Source of the DNA: Paenibacillus sp. MZ04-78.2
GTDB lineage: Bacteria > Bacillota > Bacilli > Paenibacillales > NBRC-103111
Direction: 5' to 3'
Assembly (NCBI RefSeq): GCF_024213375.1
Contig: NZ_JANAVJ010000003.1
Location: 124,001 to 188,000, forward strand
DNA: 64,000 nt
Part shown: one piece after another, positions 1 through 8,677 of the stretch
Layout of the letters: each line of letters starts with the position of its first letter
Numbering within the stretch: position 1 is the first letter of the stretch
Notes under the pieces: model-generated
The model's database searches: none
Told to the model about the DNA's origin: nothing
What the model saw: only the letters and a program-made list of their open reading frames with translations
Program-made: the position numbers and the translations under genes

Positions 1-723
1 GGCCAACGGCACGGACTGAATATGCCGAACGACCGTTTGCCGCAGCTCCTCCGGGGAGATCGCTTCCTTACGAGCTTCGAGCAGCGATTCCGCCTCTTCC
101 AGAGCTGCGGAGAGGACAAGCGCCTGCTTTCTCTCTACCTCGCTCAAATAGACGTTGCGTGAGCTCATCGCAAGTCCGTCTTCTTCCCGGACGATCGGAC
201 ATGGGACGATGGTGACAGGGATGTTCAAATCGTACACCATCTGCTCGATAACCGCTACCTGCTGGGCGTCCTTCATCCCGAAATATGCTTTGTCCGGCTG
301 AACGATATTCAGCAGCTTGGTAACGACCGTGGCAACGCCGTCAAAATGCCCTGGCCGGGAAGTGCCGCACAGACGATCGGTTACTCCGGAGACAGACACG
401 ATCGTTCGGGTCGGCTTCGGGTACATCTCACTCACTTGCGGGAAAAATACGATATCCGTCCCGGCTTCGCGCGCGATGGCCATATCCCGCTCCTCATCTC
501 GCGGATACCGCTCCAAATCTTCGTTCGGCCCGAACTGCAGCGGATTGACGAAAATACTCAGGATAACTACGTCGCACTCTTTGCGCGCGGCTTCGAGCAG
601 CGAGGCATGGCCTCGGTGCAGGAAGCCCATCGTCGGCACGAAGCCGATGCGTACGGCCGGATTGGCAGCCCGTTTTGCTTTAATCAACTGTCGTAATGAT
701 GCAATCTGATGAACAATTTCCAT
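1..723 (-). CDS. panC: Pantothenate synthetase, 3' end outside window
   Basis: Joins pantoate and beta-alanine with ATP in the cytoplasm, the last step of pantothenate (CoA precursor) synthesis. The visible 241 codons carry the nucleotidyl-transferase HIGH motif as H36-R-G-H39 after PTMGFL, the pantoate-binding FVNPLQF stretch, and AMSSRN near residue 185. The ATG at 723 gives the usual N-terminus. The frame runs off the window at base 1, so about 40 C-terminal residues are missing from view; this is an edge effect, not a broken gene. It follows panB by 21 bp, and by B. subtilis gene order panD would be next, outside the window. Confidence 0.96.
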   Translation of the reverse strand, partial: MEIVHQIASLRQLIKAKRAANPAVRIGFVPTMGFLHRGHASLLEAARKECDVVILSIFVNPLQFGPNEDLERYPRDEERDMAIAREAGTDIVFFPQVSEMYPKPTRTIVSVSGVTDRLCGTSRPGHFDGVATVVTKLLNIVQPDKAYFGMKDAQQVAVIEQMVYDLNIPVTIVPCPIVREEDGLAMSSRNVYLSEVERKQALVLSAALEEAESLLEARKEAISPEELRQTVVRHIQSVPLA

Positions 724-744
724 CGGTTATCGAAACTCCGTTTC

Positions 745-1623
745 TTATTCTCTATGTGCTGCTGCTACCGGTTTCCCGCCGCCATACAAGGACCCCGCCA
801 CTTCGTCATCCATACGGAACGAATGCTCCGGCCCCGGGAAGCTGCGCTGCTTCACGTCGTCCACATACTGACGAAGTCCACTGCGGATTAGATCGCCGAC
901 GTTCCCGTAAGTCTTCACAAAACGCTTCGGATGAATGCCCGATCCGTAGCCCAGCGCATCGTGAAATACGAGCACCTGACCATCGCAATCTTTGCCGGCG
1001 CCAATCCCGATGGTCGGAATGGATAGCTTGCTCGTCAGATGTGCGGCGACCTGATCGGTTACAAGCTCCAGCACGATGGAGAAAACTCCGGCCTGTTCCA
1101 AAGCTTTGGCATCGTCGAGCAATTTTTGCGCTTGAGCGGCCGTCTTGCCTTGGATTTTATAGCCGCCGATTTGGTGAATCGACTGAGGGGTCAGGCCGAG
1201 GTGGGCCATTACAGGAATGCCCGCTTGCACAAGCGCTTCGACCGTCGGCGCAATCTCCACTCCGCCCTCCATCTTCACCGCTTTGGCCAGCCCTTCCTGC
1301 ATAATCCGTCCGGCATTCCGCAGCGACGCATCGATGCTGCCGTGATACGTATTGAACGGCAGATCCGTCACCACAAAACTGGTCCGGACCGCACGCGTCA
1401 CCGCACGTGAATGGTAAATCATATCGTCCAGCGTGACGGGGACCGTTGAATCGTAGCCGAGCACAACATTCCCCAGCGAATCCCCTACAAGAATTACATC
1501 GATGCCGGCTTCCTCCGCCAGCATAGCCGTCGGGTAATCGTATGCCGTCATGACGCTGATCGGAATCCCGTCTTCTTTCATTTTTCTCAGTTTGGCCGTC
1601 GTGACCGGTTTACGCATGTCCAT
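745..1623 (-). CDS. panB: 3-Methyl-2-oxobutanoate hydroxymethyltransferase
   Basis: Transfers a hydroxymethyl group from 5,10-methylene-THF to alpha-ketoisovalerate, giving ketopantoate for CoA synthesis. The 292-aa product has the family blocks VGDSLGN, the AHLGLTPQS loop and the IGIGAG metal/substrate loop, and full family length. The frame is open further upstream, but ATG 1623 is preferred because AAGGTG lies 6 nt before it and residues upstream do not look like PanB. A second ATG (1617) is two codons later. First gene of panB-panC; its leader (1624–1961) holds a promoter, a short frame and a terminator, described separately. Confidence 0.96.
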   Translation of the reverse strand: MDMRKPVTTAKLRKMKEDGIPISVMTAYDYPTAMLAEEAGIDVILVGDSLGNVVLGYDSTVPVTLDDMIYHSRAVTRAVRTSFVVTDLPFNTYHGSIDASLRNAGRIMQEGLAKAVKMEGGVEIAPTVEALVQAGIPVMAHLGLTPQSIHQIGGYKIQGKTAAQAQKLLDDAKALEQAGVFSIVLELVTDQVAAHLTSKLSIPTIGIGAGKDCDGQVLVFHDALGYGSGIHPKRFVKTYGNVGDLIRSGLRQYVDDVKQRSFPGPEHSFRMDDEVAGSLYGGGKPVAAAHRE

Positions 1624-1743
1624 GATTAACACCTTGCCTTCCGGGTTGGAATGGTTCAGGGTTCCGTACGCTCGGGGAGTATCTCCCTCTGCCGTCCTTC
1701 CTCCTGATAGTATTGCGATAATCGGCCGGATTGTTGCAAAGAG

Positions 1744-1781
1744 CAAAAAAACCTTTCAGCCCATACAGAGGCTAAAAGGTT
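1744..1781 (-). terminator. Intrinsic terminator inside the panB leader
   Basis: On the minus strand a 12-bp stem (1770–1781 with 1750–1761, one mismatch, 8-nt loop) is followed by seven T. It lies downstream of birA but also about 145 nt downstream of the SigA-like promoter at 1933–1961 and about 120 nt before panB, so it can act as the birA terminator, as an attenuator for panB, or both. Confidence 0.75.
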
Positions 1782-1797
1782 CACATGTCCTTCTCAT
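1756..1797 (-). CDS. Possible 13-codon leader peptide before panB
   Basis: ATG at 1797 has AAGGA four bases upstream and opens a 13-residue frame (MRRTCEPFSLCMG) that ends with TGA at 1758–1756. The frame crosses the whole 5' arm and loop of the terminator and stops in its 3' arm, so a translating ribosome would prevent the hairpin from forming. Two of the thirteen codons are Cys. This is an inference from layout only; such short frames arise by chance and no homolog is known to me. Confidence 0.3.
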   Translation of the reverse strand: MRRTCEPFSLCMG

Positions 1798-1932
1798 ATG
1801 ATCCTTCTGTCTCGGTCCGGTTAGGCTCAGAGCAGAATCCGACATATTGCTTGGGTCAAGCTATTCGGTTGTTCAAGCAAGAAACATACGGCTGAAGTAC
1901 AGCTCCCTACGGATACCGTCTTCGTACCGTAC

Positions 1933-1961
1933 ATTATACCAAAGTTTTCAACTTGTGTCAC
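1933..1961 (-). promoter_or_regulatory. SigA-like promoter of panB leader
   Basis: GTGACA (1956–1961), 17-nt spacer, TATAAT (1933–1938) on the minus strand. The -35 box overlaps the stop codon of birA. A transcript from here would have a leader of about 300 nt before panB. I see no equally good promoter between the terminator and panB. Confidence 0.65.
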
Positions 1962-2932
1962 CCGAAACTGATATCGGCGGAATACAGCTTTTTTACCGAT
2001 CCGTCTGCTGTGCGAAGCTGCAAAGCGCCATGCTCATCGATCCCCTCGGCAAATCCTTCGAAGTCCCCTTGAGGGGTCCGGCAGCGGATATTCCGGTGAA
2101 GCGATACGTTCAGCGCTTCCCACAGCAGCTTGATGGGGGCAAAGCCCTCCCGCCGGTACAACTCGTACAACTGCTCCCACTCCAGCAAAAACCGGCTGAG
2201 CACCTCGATCCGGTCCACCTGACGACCTGCTTCGATGGCAAGCGAGGTTGCTGTATCCCGCAGCTCCGGAGGAAAATCGTCCGATTGCAGATTCACGCTG
2301 ATGCCGATTCCGGCGATAACGTGCTGCAGCCGCTCATCCTCGGCGCTTGATTCAAGCAAAATACCCGAGACCTTCTTACCGCCAACAAGCAGATCGTTAG
2401 GCCATTTGATCCCTGCCTCCACACCTGCCGCGCTGCGGATGGCCCGGCATAAAGCGACGGCAACGAGCAAAGTCAATTGAGGGGTGAATAACAAAGGAAT
2501 CCAAACCGGCTTCAAAATCAGGCTCATCCAGATGCCTTTTCCGACCGGAGAATGCCATTTGCGCCCCATCCGGCCTTTCCCGGCAGTTTGTTCTTCCGTA
2601 AGAATAATCGTGCCTTCCTCGGCACCTTCCGCAACACAGCGAGCCGCGACGATTTGCGTCGACTCCACCTGGTTGTAATATTTCACGAACCGGCCGAATC
2701 GTTCCGTCTCCAGCTTCAATTGCAGGAGGCTTATATCCAGCCTGTCCGGCTTGGACAACAGCCGGTAGCCTTTGCGCGATACCGCTTCGAAGCGGTATCC
2801 TTGCTGCCGCAAACGCTCGATCTGCTTCCAAACGGCCGTCCGGCTGACGCCAAGCTCCTCGCTCAGCTGTTCGCCGGACAAAAATTTGCCGTCCGATTGC
2901 TCGAACAGTCCGATCAGTCGATCCGTCATCAT
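1958..2932 (-). CDS. birA: Biotin ligase / biotin repressor
   Basis: Activates biotin to biotinyl-AMP and attaches it to carboxylase carrier proteins; as a holo-dimer it can repress biotin genes. The 324-aa protein has an N-terminal winged helix-turn-helix (about residues 4–60, with VSRTAVWKQI as recognition region), the ligase core with GKGRMGRKW at 118–126 and KWPND at 176–180, and the small C-terminal domain, so it is the bifunctional type. The ATG overlaps the cca stop by 4 bp (GAATGATG), indicating translational coupling. Confidence 0.96.
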   Translation of the reverse strand: MMTDRLIGLFEQSDGKFLSGEQLSEELGVSRTAVWKQIERLRQQGYRFEAVSRKGYRLLSKPDRLDISLLQLKLETERFGRFVKYYNQVESTQIVAARCVAEGAEEGTIILTEEQTAGKGRMGRKWHSPVGKGIWMSLILKPVWIPLLFTPQLTLLVAVALCRAIRSAAGVEAGIKWPNDLLVGGKKVSGILLESSAEDERLQHVIAGIGISVNLQSDDFPPELRDTATSLAIEAGRQVDRIEVLSRFLLEWEQLYELYRREGFAPIKLLWEALNVSLHRNIRCRTPQGDFEGFAEGIDEHGALQLRTADGSVKKLYSADISFG

Positions 2933-4224
2933 TCATCGTTCTCCTGCATGTTTTCGTAATGCTCCCGGGCTGCCGCAAGCAGCGTTTCTTTGTCGTTGGG
3001 AAGTTCGCCGAACGCAGCGCTTTCAAGCAAGCGGTGCAGCAGCCGGCCGGTCCACGGACCGCCTTTGACGCCCAGACGGTCCATAAGCTCTTTCCCTCCG
3101 ACGGCAAGCTCTGCAAGAGCTGAAACAGGCATCTGCTCCAGCCACACGGAGCCCATTCTTCTCCATACATCCACGGCCCCGCCAACCTTGACGTTGTCAG
3201 TCCGAATCGGGGCGTCCTCCAGCAAGTAAATCTCTCTTAATGTACGGAGCGCAGAAACGCCATACTTGAGTGCGGCCGCAATCCATACTTTTCTTAAGTA
3301 GGGTTCTCCGCCCCGTTCCGTCGATTCACTCCATCCGGATACAAGAGAAGTATGCGCGGCAACGATTCGTTTGACGGTCTCCATCTGCTGTCTGGAGAGG
3401 GTTAGCTTGATCATATCCTCTTCAACATCCGCGGGGTCGGCTCCCAGTCGAATGTAGATAAAAGCTAGCCGATGCTCCATTTCCGTTAACCGTGAGAGGG
3501 GCGGCCACTCCGTTTCCTTGTCCAGCCCGGACAGCAGCAGCTCCTGCTTCACGTGACGCAGCGCCCGGCTTCCCGCGAGCAAGTGCAAGGCCTGGTTCGG
3601 ATCGCTGCCCCCAAGCATGCGCTCCAGCTCCGCCCGGGTCCGTTCCATGGCGATATGCCGCAGCAGCGAAATGCCGGAGTTCAGAGCGTCCCAGGTCGCC
3701 TGCTCCACTGTCAGGCCGTATTCCGACGCAAAACGAAGGCACCGCATCATTCGCAGCGCATCTTCCCCGAACCGTTCTTCCGCTTGACCGACGCAGCGAA
3801 GGATGCCGCGTTCCAAATCCTTCATGCCATCGAACGGATCGATCAGATGACCGTTTTGATCGATAGCCATCGCATTCATCGTGAAATCGCGCCGCTGCAA
3901 ATCCTCCGTCAAGCTGTCGATATATTCCACCTCAGTTGGGCGACGGAACGCTTCGTATCCGCCTTCCCGGCGAAACGTCGTTACTTCGTAAGGCTTCTTA
4001 TCCGCGATGACCGTAACCGTCCCATGCTGCAATCCGGTGGGCACGGTACGCTCGAAGAACTGCTGCACCTGGTCGGGATGAGCCGAAGTGGCAATATCGT
4101 AATCCTTCACGGGGCGTCCGAGCTGTTCGTCCCGAACGCATCCGCCGACCAAATAAGCCTCGAAGCCCGCCTCGCACAAGCGCTGGACAATATGCATGGC
4201 CCCCTGCTTTAAAGCATCGCTCAT
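2929..4224 (-). CDS. cca: CCA-adding tRNA nucleotidyltransferase
   Basis: Adds or repairs the 3' CCA of tRNAs, needed here because the tRNA-Pro gene in this window does not encode CCA. The 431-aa protein opens with the class II head domain: VGGCVRD at 26–32 and the metal-binding D41-Y-D43, followed by RRDFTMNAMAID and the neck-domain R-x-x-R-F-A-x-E block (CLRFASEYG). Length is in the family range. One base separates it from the upstream bshA stop. Confidence 0.96.
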   Translation of the reverse strand: MSDALKQGAMHIVQRLCEAGFEAYLVGGCVRDEQLGRPVKDYDIATSAHPDQVQQFFERTVPTGLQHGTVTVIADKKPYEVTTFRREGGYEAFRRPTEVEYIDSLTEDLQRRDFTMNAMAIDQNGHLIDPFDGMKDLERGILRCVGQAEERFGEDALRMMRCLRFASEYGLTVEQATWDALNSGISLLRHIAMERTRAELERMLGGSDPNQALHLLAGSRALRHVKQELLLSGLDKETEWPPLSRLTEMEHRLAFIYIRLGADPADVEEDMIKLTLSRQQMETVKRIVAAHTSLVSGWSESTERGGEPYLRKVWIAAALKYGVSALRTLREIYLLEDAPIRTDNVKVGGAVDVWRRMGSVWLEQMPVSALAELAVGGKELMDRLGVKGGPWTGRLLHRLLESAAFGELPNDKETLLAAAREHYENMQENDE

Positions 4225-4225
4225 G

Positions 4226-5416
4226 TTATGTAATCCCGCTTCCCTTGTCAGCGGTTAAGCGGCGACTTTCCCGAATCGATTCCTGGATCGGCCGCCCAAG
4301 CACCCGGTAATACAACGCTTCATACTGCTGCGTAATTAAATCGTTGCAGAACGTATAATGCGCCCGGTACAAACAGGCGTCTACCGTCTTTTTGTACAAG
4401 CTTTCGTCCTTTAGCAGCGCTATCGCATATGCCGCCATTTGCTCTACATCGCCGATATCCGCCAAATAACCGGTTTCGCCATGAGTGATCAACTCGGGAA
4501 TGCCGCCGGCGTTAGAGGCGATCGTCGGCACGCCGCAGGCCATCGCTTCCAGCGCAACCAAGCCGAAGCTTTCCTTCTCGGACGGAAGCAGCATGAGATC
4601 GGCTAACGACAGCAGCTGGGCGACGTCGTCCTGCTTGCCGCAGAACGTCACCCGATCCAACAGCCCGAGCTCCTTAACCTTGCAGAGCACCTTGGACAGC
4701 TCCGGGCCTTCGCCTACAAACAGCAGGCGGGAAGGCACTTCTTTGCGGACGCGGTCGAAAATATCCACAACATCCGTTACCCGTTTAACCGGACGGAAGT
4801 TGGAAATGTGAATCAAAATCTTCTCGTCGGGATGCGCAAACTCTTTGCGGAGCGTCGCCACTTCGCGCGGATAGTATACCCGTTTGTCCACGAAATTGTA
4901 AGCCAAATCGATCGTCTTCTCGATGCCAAGCAGTTGCCTCGTCTCCTGGATCAAATCCTGCGATACGGCGGTCACCGCATCGCTTTGGTTAATCGCATAC
5001 CGGATCAGATCGCTTAGCGATTCGTCCTGTGCCAAAACCGTAATATCTGTGCCATGCAAAGTCGTTACCACTTTCAGCTCCGGTCCAACCATCTGCTTGG
5101 CAAGCAGGGCGCAGACGGCGTGCGGAATGGCGTAATGGACATGCAGCAGATCCAACTGTTCCAGCTTCACCACCTGTGCAAGCTTGCTGGCCAGAGACAA
5201 ATCGTATGGCGGATATTTAAACACGTAATAGTCGTTGACTTCGACTTCGTGATAGAAGATGTTGCGGTCGAACTTTCCAAGTCGAAACGGCATGCTGTGC
5301 GTAATAAAATGAACCTCGTGCCCTTTTTCCGCAAGCAGCTTGCCGAGCTCGGTGGCGACGACGCCCGACCCCCCTAATGTGGGATAGCATGTAATTCCGA
5401 TTTTTAGCCGGTTCAT
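4226..5416 (-). CDS. bshA: N-acetyl-alpha-D-glucosaminyl L-malate synthase
   Basis: GT4-family glycosyltransferase that makes GlcNAc-malate from UDP-GlcNAc and malate, the first step of bacillithiol synthesis. The 396-aa sequence shows the N-terminal glycine loop GGSG (15–18), HVHYAIP, and the C-terminal sugar-nucleotide block with the E-x7-E motif (EKESFGLVALEAM). Bacillithiol genes are expected in Firmicutes that lack glutathione. Neighbour bshB1 encodes the next step; the two are 44 bp apart. Confidence 0.95.
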   Translation of the reverse strand: MNRLKIGITCYPTLGGSGVVATELGKLLAEKGHEVHFITHSMPFRLGKFDRNIFYHEVEVNDYYVFKYPPYDLSLASKLAQVVKLEQLDLLHVHYAIPHAVCALLAKQMVGPELKVVTTLHGTDITVLAQDESLSDLIRYAINQSDAVTAVSQDLIQETRQLLGIEKTIDLAYNFVDKRVYYPREVATLRKEFAHPDEKILIHISNFRPVKRVTDVVDIFDRVRKEVPSRLLFVGEGPELSKVLCKVKELGLLDRVTFCGKQDDVAQLLSLADLMLLPSEKESFGLVALEAMACGVPTIASNAGGIPELITHGETGYLADIGDVEQMAAYAIALLKDESLYKKTVDACLYRAHYTFCNDLITQQYEALYYRVLGRPIQESIRESRRLTADKGSGIT

Positions 5417-5460
5417 TGTTTTCGAGCCGCCTCCTATTGCTCCTGAATTTGATCACGCGT

Positions 5461-6165
5461 TTAGAACAGCTCTGTCAAGCAAGGCAGCTTGCTGATAAAG
5501 CCTTCCGCATAACGGACCGACCGTTTTTGCCCAAGGAGAGCGTCCCGGGCTTCCACCCGCTCCAGATAGCCTTGGTTCAACGGTGTACGTACGATGTCGT
5601 TCCCGGCAGCCGAGCCCGAAGTTTCGAATTGGCTCCGGTATGCCAGCAGCGATGAGCGCTTGCTCTCATACTGGCCGGTCACGTCAACCATCACGTCCGG
5701 TTCTATCACATCATTAATGAAATAAAAATAGCTTTCTTCTACCGTATGCGCCGGGTGATCGGGCAAGTACCGTCTCAGCTTGGCATTGAACAGCGCTTCC
5801 TGCACCAGCTTGCTGCAGGCGATATGGTCCGGATGCCGGTCCTCCCAATACGGAGCGAACACGATGCGCGGCTTCCATGTGCGGATTTCCAAGGCAATGC
5901 GCTCCACATACTCCGGCTGCAGATAAAGTCCGCGGTCCGGCAGCTGCAGATTGGTGCGAACAGCCAGACCGAGCGCCTCCGATGCCGCCTTTGCCTCCTG
6001 CTGACGTGTCTCGACCGTGCCGTTAGAAGACATTTCTGCCAAAGTCAAGTCGCAAATGCCGACCTTAAGCCCGGCTGCCGTATGCTTCGCAATCGTCCCG
6101 CCCATACCGATTTCCGCATCGTCCGGGTGAGCGCCGAAAACGAGCAAATCAAGCGACTCGTTCAT
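5461..6165 (-). CDS. bshB1: Bacillithiol biosynthesis deacetylase BshB1
   Basis: Zinc-dependent LmbE-family hydrolase that removes acetate from GlcNAc-malate, the second bacillithiol step. The zinc site AHPDD is at residues 12–16 and a second cluster, DRHPDH, lies near residue 115. Its 234-aa length matches BshB1 rather than other LmbE proteins. The start overlaps the mgsA stop by 4 bp, and bshA follows 44 bp later, so the pathway steps are cotranscribed. Confidence 0.95.
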   Translation of the reverse strand: MNESLDLLVFGAHPDDAEIGMGGTIAKHTAAGLKVGICDLTLAEMSSNGTVETRQQEAKAASEALGLAVRTNLQLPDRGLYLQPEYVERIALEIRTWKPRIVFAPYWEDRHPDHIACSKLVQEALFNAKLRRYLPDHPAHTVEESYFYFINDVIEPDVMVDVTGQYESKRSSLLAYRSQFETSGSAAGNDIVRTPLNQGYLERVEARDALLGQKRSVRYAEGFISKLPCLTELF

Positions 6166-6587
6166 TGGTCGATTCCCGGCTTGTATTTATGCACCAGCTC
6201 TCGCCAGGCGAAGTCTCCCCGGTCAAGCGCTTTGACCAAAATTTCCGCGGTCGCGATATTGGTAGCGCAAGGAATTCCTTGAACGTCGCACAGACGAAGC
6301 AAAGCAATGATATCCGGCTCGTGCGGCTGCGCCATTAGCGGGTCGCGCAAAAAGATAATCAAATCGATTTCATTGGTCGCCACCAAGGCTCCAATCTGTT
6401 GATCCCCTCCGAGCGGACCGGACATAAAGCGGTTCACCTGCAGGCTCGTATTTTCCATAATTCGCGTGCCTGTCGTTCCTGTCGCATACAATGTATGATC
6501 TTGAAATACATTCTCGTAGGCCATAACGAAATTGACCATTTCTTCCTTCTTGCGGTCGTGTGCGATAAGCGCGATTTTCATTGCCAT
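6162..6587 (-). CDS. mgsA: Methylglyoxal synthase
   Basis: Converts dihydroxyacetone phosphate to methylglyoxal, an overflow route that frees phosphate. The 141-aa product has the phosphate-binding [11 protein letters not shown] loop with the catalytic Asp, and [12 protein letters not shown]. The frame is open 14 codons further up, but ATG 6587 is preceded by GAGAGGAG ten bases before and starts with the family-like [11 protein letters not shown]. Methylglyoxal is detoxified partly by bacillithiol, so its place next to bshB1/bshA makes sense and is the same as in B. subtilis. Confidence 0.95.
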   Translation of the reverse strand: MAMKIALIAHDRKKEEMVNFVMAYENVFQDHTLYATGTTGTRIMENTSLQVNRFMSGPLGGDQQIGALVATNEIDLIIFLRDPLMAQPHEPDIIALLRLCDVQGIPCATNIATAEILVKALDRGDFAWRELVHKYKPGIDQ

Positions 6588-6621
6588 AGGACGGCAGCTC
6601 CTCTCTAAACTCCTATAAAAC

Positions 6622-6664
6622 GAGGACACTCGAGCGGTCCTCTTCGGTCCGGCCCCATGTCCTC
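6622..6664 (-). other. Intercistronic hairpin between dapB and mgsA
   Basis: GAGGACA (6622–6628) and TGTCCTC (6658–6664) can pair around a 29-nt loop in the gap between dapB and mgsA. There is no T-run after it, so it is not a terminator; it could be a processing or stability element. Confidence 0.3.
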
Positions 6665-6672
6665 ATTCGTTT

Positions 6673-7476
6673 TTAATCGATAAAATGTTCGAAGCCGTAA
6701 ACCATACCGGTATATTTCATGACTTTTTGAACGGCTACCTTAACGCCAGGCATATACCCGGCGCGATCATACGAGTCGTGACGGATTTTCAAGGATTGTC
6801 CGAAAGCGCCGAAGATGACCTCCTGCTGGGCGAAGACACCCGGCAACCGAACACTATGAATCCGGAATCCGTTATAATACCCTCCGCGCGAGCCTTCGAT
6901 CGTCTCCACTTCGTTCGGATTGCCTTGACGCAGTTCCTGACGAGCTTCGGAGATCAGCTCCGCCGTCTTCACGGAAGTGCCCGAAGGCGCGTCCAGCTTT
7001 TGGTCGCCATGATACTCGATAATTTCCAGATGAGGAAAATGTTTAGCGGCCTGTGCAGCGAATTTCATCATCAGAATGGCGCCGATCGAGAAGTTCGGAG
7101 CGATCAATCCGCCGATCCCCGCTTCCTTGCACTGCTTGTCCAATTCGGCAATATCTTCCGGCGTAAAGCCGGTAGTCCCCATCACGGGGCGAACCTTATG
7201 TTTTATAGCCAACCGGGTGTGCGCTACCGCCGAATGCGGAGCCGTAAAATCAACCAGCACATCGGGTTTCGTTTCCGCGAGAGCAAGCTCCAAATCGTTC
7301 GTAACCGCAACTCCGCAAGCATCCAGGCCGACCAGTCTACCTGCATCCGTTCCTACAGCGGAACGGTTGACCGCAGCAGCCAGCTCCAGTTCCGGATCGC
7401 CTAATACCAGCTTGACGACCTCGCGCCCCATACGGCCTCCCGCTCCGGCAACCGCTACTTTGATGATTGGTTTCAT
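6673..7476 (-). CDS. dapB: 4-Hydroxy-tetrahydrodipicolinate reductase
   Basis: NAD(P)H-dependent reductase in the diaminopimelate/lysine pathway, which supplies peptidoglycan and, through dipicolinate, spores. The 267-aa protein has the Rossmann loop GAGGRMG near residue 10 and the substrate loop DQKLDAPSGTS. The catalytic-site motif reads EYHGDQK, where relatives usually have HH before the DQK or RHK; the first His, taken as the general acid, is kept. ATG 7476 was chosen because MKPIIKVAVAGAGG matches the family start; AAAGGA is 13 nt upstream, a rather long spacing. Confidence 0.95.
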   Translation of the reverse strand: MKPIIKVAVAGAGGRMGREVVKLVLGDPELELAAAVNRSAVGTDAGRLVGLDACGVAVTNDLELALAETKPDVLVDFTAPHSAVAHTRLAIKHKVRPVMGTTGFTPEDIAELDKQCKEAGIGGLIAPNFSIGAILMMKFAAQAAKHFPHLEIIEYHGDQKLDAPSGTSVKTAELISEARQELRQGNPNEVETIEGSRGGYYNGFRIHSVRLPGVFAQQEVIFGAFGQSLKIRHDSYDRAGYMPGVKVAVQKVMKYTGMVYGFEHFID

Positions 7477-7520
7477 ATTGGATTCATTGTCCTTTCCGCC
7501 TAGGTGTCGATCAATGGCAC

Positions 7521-8048
7521 TTATAGGGTAACACTCATGTATTCCTTCCACTTTCGCCGGTAGTCCGCGAGCAGCCGCAAGCCGATGGAATGCTGCGGAT
7601 CAAGCTTGAGCAGCTCCTGTATGGCCTGCACAGCCGGAGCGAACTCCCGAAGCCGGGAATAAGCGATACCCAATAGTAAAAAAGCTTTCTGCGAAAGCGG
7701 ATCAAGCTTCACCGCTTGCTGCAGCAGCGACACCGCCAGCCACAGCCGTTCGTCCGACTCCTCGAACAGTTTCTCTGCTTGGAGCGTCAATTGCCGTGCC
7801 TGAAGGTGCTGCAGATGGAATGTATAATGCTCATCCTCCGGTTCAAGCCGTACCGCTTGGCTTGCATGTGCCGCCGCTTTATCCAGCTTACCGCTGCGGG
7901 CGTACGTAATGGACAGCTTATAATGGTACGCCGCGCATTCGGGATTCGTCGCAATCGCACGCTCGAACCAGGCAATGGCCTGTTCGAAATCGTGATTAAG
8001 GATCGATTCGTACGCTTTCTTGATTGCCTCTTCGCCTTTCAACTGCAT
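7521..8048 (-). CDS. TPR-repeat protein of unknown role
   Basis: About 175 aa, built of tetratricopeptide-like helical pairs: AIAWFERAIATNPECAAYHY, KLDKAAAHASQAVRLEPEDE and a third and fourth pair near the C-terminus (AVQAIQELLKLDPQ). No signal peptide or membrane segment, so probably a cytoplasmic protein-binding scaffold. Two ATGs (8051 and 8048) sit directly after GAGGAAGGAG; either may be used. It lies between ypjD and dapB in the operon, a position not occupied by a TPR gene in B. subtilis. No specific function can be given. Confidence 0.8.
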   Translation of the reverse strand: MQLKGEEAIKKAYESILNHDFEQAIAWFERAIATNPECAAYHYKLSITYARSGKLDKAAAHASQAVRLEPEDEHYTFHLQHLQARQLTLQAEKLFEESDERLWLAVSLLQQAVKLDPLSQKAFLLLGIAYSRLREFAPAVQAIQELLKLDPQHSIGLRLLADYRRKWKEYMSVTL

Positions 8049-8132
8049 CATCTCCTTCCTCAGCCAAACCGGAAGCAAGCCCTCCAAGCCGACATGAGAA
8101 GTGCAAGGTGATGATACAGTATATGAAAAGGC

Positions 8133-8468
8133 TCAAGCGTCGGTGTTTACTTTCGTCCAACGGTCCGCGTCCCGCGTCCGGAATTTGTGCATGACCTTAT
8201 CATGCGCTTCCGTCAAATCGATGCCTAGCGAATTCGCGAAGCAGATCGTAATGAACAAAATGTCGCCAAGCTCAAGCTCGATGGAGTTTTCCTCCTCGGT
8301 CGCCTTTTTCGGCTTCTCGCCGTAACGATGGTTTACTTCCCGCGCCAGTTCCCCTACCTCTTCCGACATCCGGGCCAGCATCGTCAGCGGTTTGAAGTAT
8401 CCTTCCTTAAACTGCGATATGTATTCGTGCACCTCGCCTTGGAGGTCCTTTAACGTTTTCTCGGACAT
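8133..8468 (-). CDS. ypjD: MazG-type nucleotide pyrophosphohydrolase (YpjD)
   Basis: Small all-alpha NTP pyrophosphohydrolase that probably removes non-canonical nucleotides. The 111-aa protein has the MazG metal-binding pattern: EEVGE in the first helix (36–40) and ELGD (66–69) in the second, with the linker RYGEKPKKATEEENS between them. First gene of the ypjD-TPR-dapB-mgsA-bshB1-bshA-cca-birA operon. The nearest good Shine-Dalgarno (AAGGTGG) is about 15 nt from the ATG, which is long, yet the N-terminus matches the family. Confidence 0.9.
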   Translation of the reverse strand: MSEKTLKDLQGEVHEYISQFKEGYFKPLTMLARMSEEVGELAREVNHRYGEKPKKATEEENSIELELGDILFITICFANSLGIDLTEAHDKVMHKFRTRDADRWTKVNTDA

Positions 8469-8536
8469 ACCGGGAGATGTTCACCCACCTTATATTCATA
8501 TGACGAACGGTCGTGAGGGACAACCGTATCAGTACC

Positions 8537-8566
8537 ATGTTAACGCAAAGTGAGGGGGAATGACAA
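8537..8566 (-). promoter_or_regulatory. SigA-like promoter of the ypjD–birA operon
   Basis: TTGTCA (8561–8566) and TAACAT (8537–8542) with an 18-nt spacer, or TTAACA with 17, on the minus strand in the divergent gap between ypjD and the ypjC-like gene. Confidence 0.55.
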
Positions 8567-8677
8567 ATTTTTTTTGCTTCTTAAAACTTTTTTATTTTAC
8601 TTTATCATGAAAAAAAGGGCAACGAGATAACCTAAGAGAATCTTACTATAAGCATCTTTTCGAATCGAGGTGGATTT

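Noticed and set aside
8470-8677. Lysine riboswitch upstream of the dapB operon
   Set aside because: The 200-bp gap is AT-rich with a simple promoter and no conserved multi-helix core or terminator.
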